Positions 55,408-64,000 of a stretch of 64,000 nucleotides of DNA are shown piece by piece. Source of the DNA: Synechococcus sp. Nb3U1 (GTDB lineage Bacteria; Cyanobacteriota; Cyanobacteriia; Thermostichales; Thermostichaceae); the NCBI RefSeq assembly GCF_021533835.1, contig NZ_JAKFYQ010000001.1, forward strand, positions 2,151,989-2,215,988, read 5' to 3'. How positions within the stretch are numbered: the stretch's first letter is position 1; each line of letters starts with the position of its first letter. The notes under the pieces were generated by a model that did no database searches, was not told the origin of the DNA, and worked only from the letters and a program-made list of their open reading frames with translations. Position numbers and translations under genes: made by a program.

Positions 55408-58140
55408 ATGCGCATCCAATCCATCCGCGTTCTCAGTGGCCCTAACTACTGGAGCATCCGTCGTCAAAAGCTGATCCAAATGCGGCTTGACCTAGAGGAT
55501 CTACAGGAGCGGCCCACCAACGAGATCCCTGGCTTTAAGGAAGGGTTGGAAGCGTTGTTGCCGGGGTTGTGGGAACATCACTGCTCCCGCGGCTGCTATG
55601 GAGGGTTTTTGCAACGGGTGGAAGAGGGCACCTGGATGGGGCATGTGGTCGAGCATGTGGCCCTAGAAATGCAGACGATGGCCGGGATGGCTGTGGATTT
55701 TGGCCGTACCCGCGAAACCTCTACCCCCGGCACCTACAACGTGGTGTTCGAGTATCAAGAGGCGGAAGCTGGGCGGTTTGCCGCCAAGGCTGCGGTGTAT
55801 CTCTGTCAAGCCTTAGTGGATGGCGAAGACTACCGCCGCGATCTGGAACTAGATATTCAAGAGCTGCGGGAAATTCGGGAAAACGTTCGCTTCGGCCCCA
55901 GCACCCAATCTTTACTGGACGAAGCCACCCTGCGGGGGATCCCCCATCTGCGCCTCAGCAAGGGATCCCTGGTGCAACTGGGCTATGGGGTGCATCAAAA
56001 GCGCATCGAGGCCACCACCACCGAAAAAACCAGCATCATCGCCACTGATCTGGCCGGAGATAAACGGGCCACCAAAGAACTGCTACAGGATATGGGGATC
56101 CCGGTGCCCAAGGGCTATACGGTGCGTCGTCGCAGCGAGCTAAAGGCCACCATCGAGGATGTCGGGGGCTATCCGGTGGTGATCAAACCCCTCAATGCCA
56201 ACCACGGCAAAGGCATCACCGTCAACATCACCAGTTTGGAAGCCGCCGAAACCGCCTACGATGCCGCCAGCCAACACTCGGATGTGGTGTTGGTGGAAAA
56301 GCACCTAGTGGGGGAAGATTACCGCCTGCTGGTGATCAACAACAAACTGGTAGCGGTGGCCAAGCGGATCCCGGCCTACGTCGTGGGGGATGGCCGCTCC
56401 ACCATCCAAGAGCTCATTGATGAAGTGAATAAAGATCCGCGGCGGGGCTTCGGGCATGAGAATGTCTTGACCTTGATCAGCGTCGATGATATGACCCGGC
56501 GGGTACTAGAGGGCAAAGGCTATACCCTAGACACGGTGCTGCCCCGCGGGGAACATTGCACCCTCAAATCCACCGCCAACCTCAGTACCGGCGGCATTGC
56601 CGTCGATTGTACCGACATCATCCACCCCTACAACCTCTTCATTGCCGAGCGAGCTGCCCAAATTATTGGCTTAGATGTAGCTGGGATCGACCTGATCTGC
56701 CCCGATATCACCCAGCCTGTCAACGAAACCGGCGGCGGCATTGTCGAGGTGAATGCCTCTCCCGGCTTACGCATGCACCTAGCCCCCAGCGAAGGGCTGC
56801 CGCGCAACGTGGCGGAGCCGATCATCAACATGCTCTTCCCCCCCGGCAGCCATACCCGCATCCCGATCCTGGCGGTGACCGGCACCAACGGCAAGACCAC
56901 CACCACCCGTCTCATTGCCCATATCCTCAAAGGCATTGGCAAGCGGGTGGGCTTTACCACCACCGATGGGGTGTACATTCAAAACCATCAAATTGCCAAG
57001 GGAGATATGACCGGTCCCTACAGCGCTCGTCTGGTGTTACGGGATCCCACCGTGGAGGTGGCGGTGCTAGAAACAGCGCGGGGAGGTATTTTGCGGGAGG
57101 GGCTGGGCTTCCCGGAATCCGACATCGGCGTGGTGTTGAATGTTACATCAGATCACCTGGGGATTGGGGATATCGACACCCTAGAAGAGATGGCTCGTGT
57201 AAAGTCAGTCTTGGTGGAGGCAGTACATGAGCGGGGCTATGCCGTTCTGAACGCGGACGATGGCCTGGTGGCGGCCATGGCAGAAAACGTGAAGGCGACG
57301 GTGGCCTACTTCAGCATGAACCCAGAAAATCCCCTCGTTCAAAAGCACATTGCCTCGGGTGGTACAGCAGCGGTTTATGAAGAGGGCTACATTTCCATTG
57401 TGAAGCGAGGCTGGAAGCTGCGCATTGAGGATGTCACCAACATTCCCCTCACCCTCTCTGGCAAGGCCAGCTTTATGATCCAAAATGCTCTGGCGGCAAC
57501 CTTGGCGGCCTTCCTGCATGGGGTCTCCATCGATGATATCCGCATGGCACTGGGCACCTTCACCAGTTCCGTAGCCCAAACCCCCGGTCGGTTGAACCTA
57601 TTTGATGTCGGTGGCTATCAGGTGTTGGTGGATTACGCCCACAATGCGGCGGGGTACGAGGCGATTCAAACCACCCTGGAGCGCTGGGACTGCCAGCAAA
57701 AAATTGGCGTGATTGGTGGGCCTGGGGATCGGCGCAACAGCGATCTACAGGAGCTGGGGGTGTTGGCGGCCCGCATGTTTGATCGCGCCATTGTCAAAGA
57801 AGACGATGACCGCCGCGGTCGGGATCCGGGAGAGGTGGCGGCTCTGATTCGGCAGGGCTGGGAACAGGAAAAAGCCGGGAGCAGCTTGCAGGACATTTTA
57901 GATGAGGCGGAAGCCATCGAAACTGCCCTAGAAAAAGCTGAAACAGGGGACTTGGTGGTCATTTTCCCCGCCGATGTGCAGCGCACCATCCAGATTATTG
58001 GCCGCTTTCAGGATAAGCTCAACCCCAAACCCAGCTACCGTAGCTCCTCCTACAGCATGGGCCCAGACTTTGTTCCCCACCCCCACAGCGGCAAACCCCT
58101 AGAGGTGGATGGCGTCACGGCCACGGGCACCCCCGAGTAA
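55408..58140 (+). CDS. cphA: Cyanophycin synthetase
   Basis: A 910-residue enzyme that builds multi-L-arginyl-poly-L-aspartate, a nitrogen and carbon store, from Asp and Arg with ATP. It has an N-terminal domain (about 1-160), an ATP-grasp domain (about 220-480: PVVIKPLNANHGKGITVNIT, EKHLVGEDYRLLVINNKL), and a Mur-ligase-like domain (about 490-880) with Walker A GTNGKTTTTRL. All catalytic motifs are intact. The ATG at 55408 opens the typical MRIQSIRVLSGPNYWS. No cphB (cyanophycinase) lies next to it, unlike the common cphBA order. Confidence 0.96.
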   Translation: MRIQSIRVLSGPNYWSIRRQKLIQMRLDLEDLQERPTNEIPGFKEGLEALLPGLWEHHCSRGCYGGFLQRVEEGTWMGHVVEHVALEMQTMAGMAVDFGRTRETSTPGTYNVVFEYQEAEAGRFAAKAAVYLCQALVDGEDYRRDLELDIQELREIRENVRFGPSTQSLLDEATLRGIPHLRLSKGSLVQLGYGVHQKRIEATTTEKTSIIATDLAGDKRATKELLQDMGIPVPKGYTVRRRSELKATIEDVGGYPVVIKPLNANHGKGITVNITSLEAAETAYDAASQHSDVVLVEKHLVGEDYRLLVINNKLVAVAKRIPAYVVGDGRSTIQELIDEVNKDPRRGFGHENVLTLISVDDMTRRVLEGKGYTLDTVLPRGEHCTLKSTANLSTGGIAVDCTDIIHPYNLFIAERAAQIIGLDVAGIDLICPDITQPVNETGGGIVEVNASPGLRMHLAPSEGLPRNVAEPIINMLFPPGSHTRIPILAVTGTNGKTTTTRLIAHILKGIGKRVGFTTTDGVYIQNHQIAKGDMTGPYSARLVLRDPTVEVAVLETARGGILREGLGFPESDIGVVLNVTSDHLGIGDIDTLEEMARVKSVLVEAVHERGYAVLNADDGLVAAMAENVKATVAYFSMNPENPLVQKHIASGGTAAVYEEGYISIVKRGWKLRIEDVTNIPLTLSGKASFMIQNALAATLAAFLHGVSIDDIRMALGTFTSSVAQTPGRLNLFDVGGYQVLVDYAHNAAGYEAIQTTLERWDCQQKIGVIGGPGDRRNSDLQELGVLAARMFDRAIVKEDDDRRGRDPGEVAALIRQGWEQEKAGSSLQDILDEAEAIETALEKAETGDLVVIFPADVQRTIQIIGRFQDKLNPKPSYRSSSYSMGPDFVPHPHSGKPLEVDGVTATGTPE

Positions 58141-58440
58141 CAGGGCCGGCAACCCTCACGACTCCAAACAGGTTAAGACTGAGTTAAAATAACCCACAAG
58201 CCAGTATTGGCGATATTCTAGGGTTCAGGCTTTCCGACGGGTGAGCAGGTTTGGGGACTTCTGTCTCGGCAAGGGGTGGGCCTTGGGCTTGCGTGTTGCC
58301 GTCAGGGATCCCTAACTTTTAAGGAACCTTAAGCGTTTCTAAAAAGATCTAAGGGCTGCGAACAGAACGTTAGGGTTCCAAAGGGGCCTTCGGAATGTCG
58401 GTAGGGTAGTAGTGAGCTTCGCAAGGTAGGGAAACGGCTC
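58141..58440. other. Intergenic region between cphA and the small gene
   Basis: Three hundred bases with no protein-like frame except short shadows. At 58319-58332 it has TTAAGG-AA-CCTTAA, a perfect 6+2+6 palindrome, and further on AAAGGGGCCTTCGG. It may hold promoter elements for the small gene starting at 58441. No RNA gene can be identified by eye. Confidence 0.4.
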
Positions 58441-58641
58441 ATGGACAGCGCTTTGGTTCAAGCAGCTCGCCAAATTTATCGGTTTCATCTGCAGCATCGA
58501 CCGGATGTGTTGGAGCAGCCTCCGCGCGGAGTGGTCATCCATCGCCGGACGCTGCGGGGGGATCTGATCTTTTCTGACTTCCCTATCCTATTGCCCCAAG
58601 AAACCTTTATCCCGATTCAGCATTTGGAACAGGTGGCCTGA
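58441..58641 (+). CDS. Small hypothetical protein
   Basis: A 66-residue frame with ATG 58441, preceded by GCAAGGTAGGGAA (a plausible ribosome-binding site). The product is basic with an amphipathic start (ALVQAARQIYRFHLQHRPD) and a beta-like end (GDLIFSDFPILLPQETFIPI). It is too short to place. It lies 34 bases upstream of pilD on the same strand. Confidence 0.5.
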   Translation: MDSALVQAARQIYRFHLQHRPDVLEQPPRGVVIHRRTLRGDLIFSDFPILLPQETFIPIQHLEQVA

Positions 58642-58675
58642 AGATCCCTTCTGATGAGCTTCCAAGCCGGGTAGG

Positions 58676-59557
58676 ATGACAGGACAGACCCGCTCGTTCT
58701 TCGGATGGCTGCTCATGCTCAACCTTCTCCTCACTAGCTGGGAGTTTCGCCTGCTGGGTTGGGTGGCGGTGTTGCTGTTAGGAGCTTGTGTGGGCAGTTT
58801 TTTGAATGTGGTCGTTTACCGCCTACCGAATGGGATGTCGTTGATTCATCCAGGATCCCATTGCCCTACTTGCAAAACCCCCCTGGGGCCGACCGAGAAT
58901 ATTCCCATTGTGGGTTGGTTTTTGTTGCGGGGGCGCTGTCGTCACTGTGGGGTATCGATCAGCTGGCGTTATCCAGCGGTAGAGGCGCTGACGATGGGGC
59001 TCTTTGCTCTCAGCATTGGGGTTTTGGGGTTATCGGCCCAAGGGATCCTCACCTGCGTCCTGTTCAGTTGGCTGCTGGCTTTGGCCCTGATTGATTTAGA
59101 TACCTTTTTGCTGCTGGAAGAACTGACCCGTTCGGGATTGCTGATGGGCCTTGTGGCTCGGTTGGCCCTACCTTGGCTGGAGGGATCCGGCTCTTGGCCA
59201 GCTATGGGGATGTCGCTGGTGGGGGGGATTGCGGGGGCGGTGCTGGGCATTTGGCTGCTGGAGGGAATTGGCCTCTTGGCCCGCTGGGTGCTGAAGCGAG
59301 AGGCGATGGGGTTAGGGGATGGCAAGCTTATGGCCTTAATCGGCATGTGGTTGGGGTGGCCGGGGGTGGTGGTGACCCTGATCGGGGGTTGCCTTTTTGG
59401 GTTGTTGGGCAGTGGTTTGGCGATGGGGTTGGGCCGAGCCCGTTTGGGTAAGCCGATCCCCTTCGGCCCTTACCTGGCAATGGGTGGGGGAGTAGCAGCT
59501 TTGGCCGGATCCCAATTGGTGGAAGGTTACCTACGTTGGTCGGGGCTGCTGGAATAA
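58676..59557 (+). CDS. pilD: Prepilin peptidase / N-methyltransferase PilD
   Basis: A 293-residue (or 280) type IV prepilin peptidase that cleaves leader peptides of pilins and methylates the new N-terminus. The cytoplasmic zinc-binding methylase domain (about 60-110) has HCPTCKTPLG and RGRCRHCGVSISW, giving the four cysteines. Catalytic aspartates are in ALIDLDTFLLLEE and MGLGDGKLMALIG (GxGD). Seven or eight helices are expected. Natural transformation and twitching motility depend on it, linking it to the frameshifted comEC nearby. ATG 58676 is used; ATG 58715 is possible. Confidence 0.92.
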   Translation: MTGQTRSFFGWLLMLNLLLTSWEFRLLGWVAVLLLGACVGSFLNVVVYRLPNGMSLIHPGSHCPTCKTPLGPTENIPIVGWFLLRGRCRHCGVSISWRYPAVEALTMGLFALSIGVLGLSAQGILTCVLFSWLLALALIDLDTFLLLEELTRSGLLMGLVARLALPWLEGSGSWPAMGMSLVGGIAGAVLGIWLLEGIGLLARWVLKREAMGLGDGKLMALIGMWLGWPGVVVTLIGGCLFGLLGSGLAMGLGRARLGKPIPFGPYLAMGGGVAALAGSQLVEGYLRWSGLLE

Positions 59558-59673
59558 ACTGCTGGAGTAGACAGGGAAATTTTTGACGGGAAGCGGATCC
59601 CACTGTGTACCCAACTAAGCAGTTCAAGACAGCTCCAGAAGATCAAAACAAGAACAGATCAAGATCAAAACCC

Positions 59674-60069
59674 ATGACAGAACCTTTCCAAACCCGAGCC
59701 CTTAGCGAGGATGTGGATGCCATTGCTCCCGACCAATCGGAAATTCGCTTTTTGGTGCAGGTTCAGGGGGGCAGTATGGTGCATTGTTCCTTACCGGTCG
59801 GAGCAGTGTCTTTGGCGGTGACCCATCGCACTGTTGCGGAGGTGTGGTACGTGGTGGCTGGGCAGGGGGAACTGTGGCGGCAACAGGGGGATCGACAGGA
59901 TGTGGTGACCTTACGCGCGGGGCTCAGTCTTTCCATTCCCCTCGGTACCCAGTTTCAATTTCGCAATACGGGAACAGATCCCTTGCAGTTCATCATTGTC
60001 ACGATGCCCCCTTGGCCTGGGGCGGATGAAGCAGTGCGGGTGCCGGATTACTGGCCTATTAGTTCATAA
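59674..60069 (+). CDS. Cupin-domain protein
   Basis: A 131-residue single-domain cupin. A double-stranded beta helix is expected from TVAEVWYVVAGQGELWRQQG, LRAGLSLSIPLGTQFQFRNT and LQFIIVTMPPWPG. A usual metal-binding H-x-H is not obvious (H in VTHRTVAEV is the only candidate), so it may be a non-metal or altered cupin. ATG 59674 is preferred to a GTG at 59605. MITE copy E starts nine bases after its stop. Function unknown. Confidence 0.8.
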   Translation: MTEPFQTRALSEDVDAIAPDQSEIRFLVQVQGGSMVHCSLPVGAVSLAVTHRTVAEVWYVVAGQGELWRQQGDRQDVVTLRAGLSLSIPLGTQFQFRNTGTDPLQFIIVTMPPWPGADEAVRVPDYWPISS

Positions 60070-60078
60070 CTTCTTCAT

Positions 60079-60183
60079 ACAGCCTTTTCCGACTTCACAC
60101 AGGCCCTTGAGCTAGGCAAAAAAACTTATCGGGCAAGGGAGTGACCTAAATCTGCCCTATCAGATAACGCTGGAAAAGGCTGT
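60079..60183 (+). mobile_element. 105-bp MITE-like element, copy E
   Basis: Perfect 12-base ends ACAGCCTTTTCC / GGAAAAGGCTGT with TA at 60078-60079 and 60183-60184. It is nearly identical to copies A, B and C through GGGAGTGACCTAAATCTGCC and CAGATAACGC. It sits between the cupin stop and the pyrC start (TTG 60205), 21 bases upstream of the latter, so it provides or replaces the leader of pyrC. Confidence 0.85.
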
Positions 60184-60204
60184 AACTTCTGAGTTGGTGG
60201 TATC

Positions 60205-61557
60205 TTGAAACCGCACCTGAGAGAGGATAGGGCTTTGGCTGAAGATCTGTTGATTCGCGATGCTGAGCTGCTGGTGCCAGAAGGGGATCCCTGGCGGGGG
60301 GATGTTTGGGTGCAAGATGGAATCATCGCCCAAATAGGTCGTTCTATTTCCCCAGAAGGGGTGGCACGGGTGATCGAGGCAGAGGGTAAAACCCTGATGC
60401 CAGGGGTGATCGACCCTCAGGTGCATTTTCGGGAACCAGGTCGAGAACATAAAGAAGATCTGCAAACGGGATCCTGGGCCTGTGCCCGCGGTGGAGTGAC
60501 CAGCTTTTTGGAGATGCCCAATACGGATCCCCTGACGATTAACCAAGCTGCGCTAGATGACAAATTGGCCCGTGCCGCCAGCAAATGTGTGGTCAATTAC
60601 GGCTTTTTTGTCGGAGCTACTGTCGATAACCTGAAGGATCTGCAAACGGTGCAGGGAGCCTGTGGGATCAAGATCTTTATGGGATCCATGCACGGCCCTT
60701 TGTTAGTTGATGATCAGGCCGCCCTAGAACGTATTTTTGCCGAAACGGATCCGAAGTTTTTAATTGCGGTTCATGCCGAAGATCTCAGCCGGATTCACGC
60801 TCGTAAGGCCACCTTTGCCGAACAAACGGATGTTGCCATTCATTCCCAAATTCAGGACGAAGAATCGGCACTGATCGCTAGCCAACGGGCATTGGATTTA
60901 TCTACTCGTTACCAGCATCGCCTGCATATTTTGCATCTTTCTACTGGGCTAGAAGTGCAGCTATTGCGGCAGCACAAACCCGCTTGGGTAACAGCAGAAG
61001 TCACACCGCAACATCTACTCCTGAGCACCGCCGACTATGCCCGCCTGGGATCCCTAGTCCAGATGAACCCGCCCCTACGGGATCCTGATAACAACGAACA
61101 GCTGTGGCAAGGTTTGCGGGATGGCATTTTGGACTGCATCGCCACCGATCATGCCCCCCACACCCTAGAGGAGAAAGCTCAGCCCTATCCGGGATCCCCC
61201 TCGGGAATGCCGGGGGTAGAAACTGCTTTGCCTCTGATGCTGACGGCAGCTCAACAGGGTCGCTGTACGCTGGCCCAGGTGGTGCAGTGGATGTGTGAGG
61301 CTCCGGCCCGTCTGTACGGGATCCCCAACAAGGGGCGCTTGCAGGTGGGGTACGATGCGGATTTGGTGCTGGTGGATCTGCATACCCCCAAACCGGTACA
61401 GCGGGAGGAGGTCTTGTCCAAGTGCGGCTGGAACCCTTTTGAGGGCTGGGAACTGGTGGGTTGGCCGCAGGTGACTGTGGTGGGTGGGCAGATTGCCTTT
61501 AGCGAAGGGAAGGTGGATCCCACGGTGCGGGGTAAGGCTTTACAGTTTCGCCGCTAA
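60205..61557 (+). CDS. pyrC: Dihydroorotase
   Basis: A 450-residue class I dihydroorotase (PyrC type) of pyrimidine synthesis, cyclising carbamoyl-aspartate to dihydroorotate. Metal and substrate motifs are visible: DPQVHFREPGREHKED (HxH-like QVHFR, about 70-74), the carbamylated lysine in GIKIFMGSMHGP, His in LIAVHAEDLS, LHILHLSTG and DHAPHTLEEKA (Asp-His). The start is TTG 60205, or a TTG 30 bases downstream; no ATG precedes the conserved start. MITE copy E lies 21 bases upstream, so its untranslated leader includes element sequence. Confidence 0.93.
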   Translation: MKPHLREDRALAEDLLIRDAELLVPEGDPWRGDVWVQDGIIAQIGRSISPEGVARVIEAEGKTLMPGVIDPQVHFREPGREHKEDLQTGSWACARGGVTSFLEMPNTDPLTINQAALDDKLARAASKCVVNYGFFVGATVDNLKDLQTVQGACGIKIFMGSMHGPLLVDDQAALERIFAETDPKFLIAVHAEDLSRIHARKATFAEQTDVAIHSQIQDEESALIASQRALDLSTRYQHRLHILHLSTGLEVQLLRQHKPAWVTAEVTPQHLLLSTADYARLGSLVQMNPPLRDPDNNEQLWQGLRDGILDCIATDHAPHTLEEKAQPYPGSPSGMPGVETALPLMLTAAQQGRCTLAQVVQWMCEAPARLYGIPNKGRLQVGYDADLVLVDLHTPKPVQREEVLSKCGWNPFEGWELVGWPQVTVVGGQIAFSEGKVDPTVRGKALQFRR

Positions 61558-61590
61558 TGCTCCGCAACGCCGACCCGACAGGGATCCCAC

Positions 61591-62259
61591 TCAAATCCGC
61601 CTCAAAATGCTGAGGCCGTGGGAGTCGGTACCGCAGGTTTTCAGAAGGCCGTAGCTGGCTGCCATCAACTCCGCCAAGTCGGTCACTTCCGGGCTAGGAG
61701 CCCAAACCGCCGGGTTTTTGTAGGCGTAGTACACCTCTAAGCCATCTACCCCCAGCTCAGCCGCCGCAGGAACCACTTCCTCTGCAGGCACGGGATATCG
61801 AAAAGGGTGTGCCAGTACCGCCAAGCCCCCCGCCGCTTGAATCGCTTGAATGGCCTTACCGGCAGACAGTTCCGGGATCCGTTCCCCCTGAGTGAAGGGA
61901 TCCAGGGTGGAGTCCGTGGGGTTGAACCCATAGCCGAGGATATGCACCTCACAGCCCAGCAGTTCTGTAGTGATCTCAATTCCAGACCAAAGGATGGGAT
62001 CCCCGGGTTGATCCAGGTAGGATCGGGCCTCTTCATAACCCTTCAGGGTGTGGTGGTCGGTGATGGCAAGTCCTTTCAGCCCCTGTTGGCGCGCTTGCTC
62101 TGCCAGGTCTAAAGGATCCATCTGCCCATCAGAACAGCGAGTGTGGAGGTGAAAGTTGTAGTGCAAAGGGCAAGAGAGAGGGCCGATTCCCTGCAATACC
62201 TGCCGCAACTCCGCAGCCGCAGCACCAACATGGAGATCCCGTTCCAAACTGACAACCAT
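61591..62259 (-). CDS. PHP-domain phosphoesterase-like protein
   Basis: A 222-residue PHP-domain protein (polymerase and histidinol phosphatase fold). The metal-binding motifs are present in order: HLHTRCSDGQMDP, AITDHHTLKGYEEA, SGIEITTELLG, VLAHPFRYPVPAEE and TCGTDSHGLSILRRI. It would hydrolyse phosphomonoesters or nucleotides; the substrate is unknown. ATG 62259 is preferred to an upstream start. It converges on pyrC with a 33-base gap. Confidence 0.9.
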   Translation of the reverse strand: MVVSLERDLHVGAAAAELRQVLQGIGPLSCPLHYNFHLHTRCSDGQMDPLDLAEQARQQGLKGLAITDHHTLKGYEEARSYLDQPGDPILWSGIEITTELLGCEVHILGYGFNPTDSTLDPFTQGERIPELSAGKAIQAIQAAGGLAVLAHPFRYPVPAEEVVPAAAELGVDGLEVYYAYKNPAVWAPSPEVTDLAELMAASYGLLKTCGTDSHGLSILRRI

Positions 62260-62399
62260 GACTACCCTTGGGTAGAGAACAGGCACAAATCCTTCAGAAG
62301 CAAGCCTCTGAAGTTTTATTAAGAATGTCTTCCTATTTTAGCGACGCTGATTGTTCAGTGCCATGTGTCAAAGGCTACCCATTTTCAATGGCGCAAGGC

Positions 62400-63560
62400 T
62401 TAACCGTGGGCCAGAACATCAGCCGCTGCACGGCTTCCTGCTCCAGGGGTAAATTCGCTGTATCCTACGGTGTGCAAAGCAGACTCGAGGGTGGCCATGG
62501 TCATCAAGATGTCGCGGTCGCTGATGAAGCCCAAATGTCCAAGCCGGAAGATCTTGCCCTTGAGGTGATCTTGTCCGGCAGCAGTGGCCAGGTCAAACTG
62601 TTTCTTCAAGATGCTGCGAATCGTGTCGGCATTGATGCCTTCTGGAGACAACACCGCCGTTACTGCAGGGCTAGCGGCCGATTCTAGCTCTACCAACAGC
62701 TTCAGCCCAAGAGCCTTGACTCCTGCACGAGTGGCCTGGGCCAGCTTGGCATGGCGCCGGTAAATGGCCTCTAACCCTTCAGCCCGCATCATTTGCAGCG
62801 TCGTTTGCAGGGCATAAAACAGGTTCACCGCTGGGGTAAAGGGGGTGGTGCCCTGTTGGAGGGATTTTTGCGCCAGCTTAAAGCTCCAGTAGTACTTGGG
62901 GAAGGTGGAGCGTTGGGAAGCGGCCATGGCCCGTTCGCTGACAGCGACAAATCCCAACCCCGGCGGGATCATATAGCCCTTCTGGGATCCGGAAGCGACC
63001 ACATCCAAGCCCCATTCATCCATGAGCACCGGCATCGCTCCAACACTGGTTACCCCATCCACGATCACCAGGGCTTCTCCGTGGGCACGGGCAGCAGCAG
63101 CAATCGCTTGCACATCGTTGGCCACTCCACTGGAGGTTTCCGAATGGGTGAGGATAACAGCCTTGATGGTCTTTTCGCGGTCGGAAGCCAGCTTTTCTTG
63201 GAAGATCTCAACCGGGTAAGGGATCCCCCAGGGGGTTTCGATCCGCTCACAATTGAGGCCAAATTGCTCGGACATTTCCGCCCAGCGCTCGCCAAACTTA
63301 CCATTCACCCCCACCAAGACCCGATCCCCGGGGCTTAAGGTGTTGAGGATGCCTGCTTCCATGGCTCCGGTGCCACTGGCGGAAAAGACGAATACATCAG
63401 AGGTGGTCTGGTGCAGCCAGCGCAAGCCGTCGGTAACTTCTTCCAAAATGGCGGTGAACTCTTTGCTGCGATGCTCGATTGATCCACGCGCCATCGCCAG
63501 CAGGGCACTCTCGGGAACGGGGGTTGGGCCAGGGATCATCAATATCAACTTGTCTTTCAT
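62400..63560 (-). CDS. Alanine--glyoxylate / serine-pyruvate aminotransferase family protein
   Basis: A 386-residue PLP enzyme of fold type I, group V. The PLP-lysine is in VVASGSQKGYMIPPGLGF (about residue 195). MIPGPTPVPESALLAMARGS, VFSASGTGAMEAGILNTLSP and HSETSSGVANDVQ (PLP-binding segments) are clear. The family includes glyoxylate transaminase and a protein long annotated in cyanobacteria as soluble hydrogenase 42-kDa subunit, which it resembles. Photorespiratory glyoxylate-to-glycine conversion is a likely role. ATG 63560 is clear. A tRNA-Cys gene lies 49 bases upstream. Confidence 0.92.
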   Translation of the reverse strand: MKDKLILMIPGPTPVPESALLAMARGSIEHRSKEFTAILEEVTDGLRWLHQTTSDVFVFSASGTGAMEAGILNTLSPGDRVLVGVNGKFGERWAEMSEQFGLNCERIETPWGIPYPVEIFQEKLASDREKTIKAVILTHSETSSGVANDVQAIAAAARAHGEALVIVDGVTSVGAMPVLMDEWGLDVVASGSQKGYMIPPGLGFVAVSERAMAASQRSTFPKYYWSFKLAQKSLQQGTTPFTPAVNLFYALQTTLQMMRAEGLEAIYRRHAKLAQATRAGVKALGLKLLVELESAASPAVTAVLSPEGINADTIRSILKKQFDLATAAGQDHLKGKIFRLGHLGFISDRDILMTMATLESALHTVGYSEFTPGAGSRAAADVLAHG

Positions 63561-63609
63561 GCTCGCCCCGTTTGGGATTTGCCCACTTAGGTTTATAAGG
63601 TGGTTAAAA

Positions 63610-63681
<72 letters not shown>

Positions 63682-63763
63682 TTGCCACTCAACCAGAGAA
63701 AACATCTTAGCTGAAAAAGGGATCCCTGTTCCAATACTTCTTTTTCCAGCACCTTTGATCCCG

Positions 63764-63928
63764 GTGACGATCCGGCTAGGACAATCCCAGTTGCTGGGTC
63801 TAGAGCAGGTACGGGCCCAGGTGAGCCAAGGCTTTGTTACCAATTTTGCCGAAGACCTGACGGAAGTGATGGTAGTGCGGGTGATCAACCAAATTCAGGG
63901 ATCCCCTCCAGTGCACCTTTCCCCCTAA
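63764..63928 (+). CDS. Possible small protein near tRNA-Cys
   Basis: A 54-residue frame from GTG 63764 (the frame is open from 63668, but that would overlap the tRNA). The product TIRLGQSQLLGLEQVRAQVS and TNFAEDLTEVMVVRVINQIQ looks protein-like. Its TAA lies across the stop of the partial gene on the other strand. No family recognised. It could be spurious. Confidence 0.3.
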   Translation: MTIRLGQSQLLGLEQVRAQVSQGFVTNFAEDLTEVMVVRVINQIQGSPPVHLSP

Positions 63929-64000
63929 TTGGTGCGCACCACTACCCGCACGGGATCTGACAGACTTACCACAGGCGGATTGCTATAGCTGCTGCCTACC
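63925..64000 (-). CDS. 3' end of a gene entering from the right (partial)
   Basis: A minus-strand frame reads from the right edge to TAG at 63925-63927. It ends in a beta-like tail with the wording SYSNPPVVSLSDPVRVVVRT and a final Asn. The last residues alternate hydrophobic and polar, suggesting a C-terminal beta-strand. The rest is outside the window, so the product is unknown. Confidence 0.5.
   Translation of the reverse strand, partial: VGSSYSNPPVVSLSDPVRVVVRTN

Overview
The window is cyanobacterial chromosome. It carries photosystem I psaC, the allophycocyanin core genes apcA-apcB-apcC, the carboxysome shell gene ccmP, cyanophycin synthetase, an LPA1/Rep27-type photosystem II assembly factor, a Ycf21-type chorismate lyase and several cyanobacteria-only families (DUF1825, DUF2256, a UPF0284-type protein). 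The DNA is G+C rich and crowded with the palindrome GGGATCCC, which seems to take the place that HIP1 (GCGATCGC) has in other cyanobacteria. With a Dps whose ferroxidase site has three histidines and a PsaC that is one residue long, this suggests a thermophilic, early-branching cyanobacterium of the Synechococcus JA-3-3Ab / Thermostichus type. That placement is inference; no rRNA gene is present to prove it.

Layout. 0-13 kb: a coiled-coil protein with MshEN-like repeats, clpS, a CobT-like gene, a zur-AbrB pair, ycf21, a J-domain membrane protein, a radical SAM protein, a Ser/Thr kinase, an HNH protein, then ruvA-nadD. 13-19 kb: psaC, a ccmP-LPA1/Rep27 pair, a ProA-like protein without its catalytic cysteine, a ferredoxin-like protein and dps. 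19-29.5 kb: a GGDEF/degenerate-EAL protein, a membrane GTPase, a glycosyltransferase, hslO, apcABC, an orphan ABC ATPase and leuA. 29.5-32.7 kb: an A+T-richer accessory patch with a TonB-like gene carrying an in-frame stop, an arylamine N-acetyltransferase, a decayed TnpB joined to a truncated HD-domain gene, and two copies of a 105-bp repeat. 32.7-52.9 kb: housekeeping genes (gatA, glyS, tyrS, sodB, a class A PBP, sdhB, an MlaE permease, a group 2 sigma factor) with a CPA2 antiporter and a second kinase. 52.9-64 kb: a frameshifted comEC, cphA, pilD, a cupin, dihydroorotase, a PHP protein, an aminotransferase and tRNA-Cys.

Most genes stand alone or in pairs; long operons are rare. Functional links that can be read are phycobilisome core assembly (apcABC), zinc-regulator coupling (zur-AbrB), Holliday junction/NAD genes sharing a 4-base overlap (ruvA-nadD), and type IV pilus/competence genes (pilD and comEC) in the same 6 kb. 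The strongest unexplained signals are a family of five exactly 105-bp non-coding elements flanked by TA (a probable MITE family), the extreme GGGATCCC density, and several genes that look catalytically dead or interrupted (ProA-like, EAL domain, ComEC nuclease domain, TonB-like gene).
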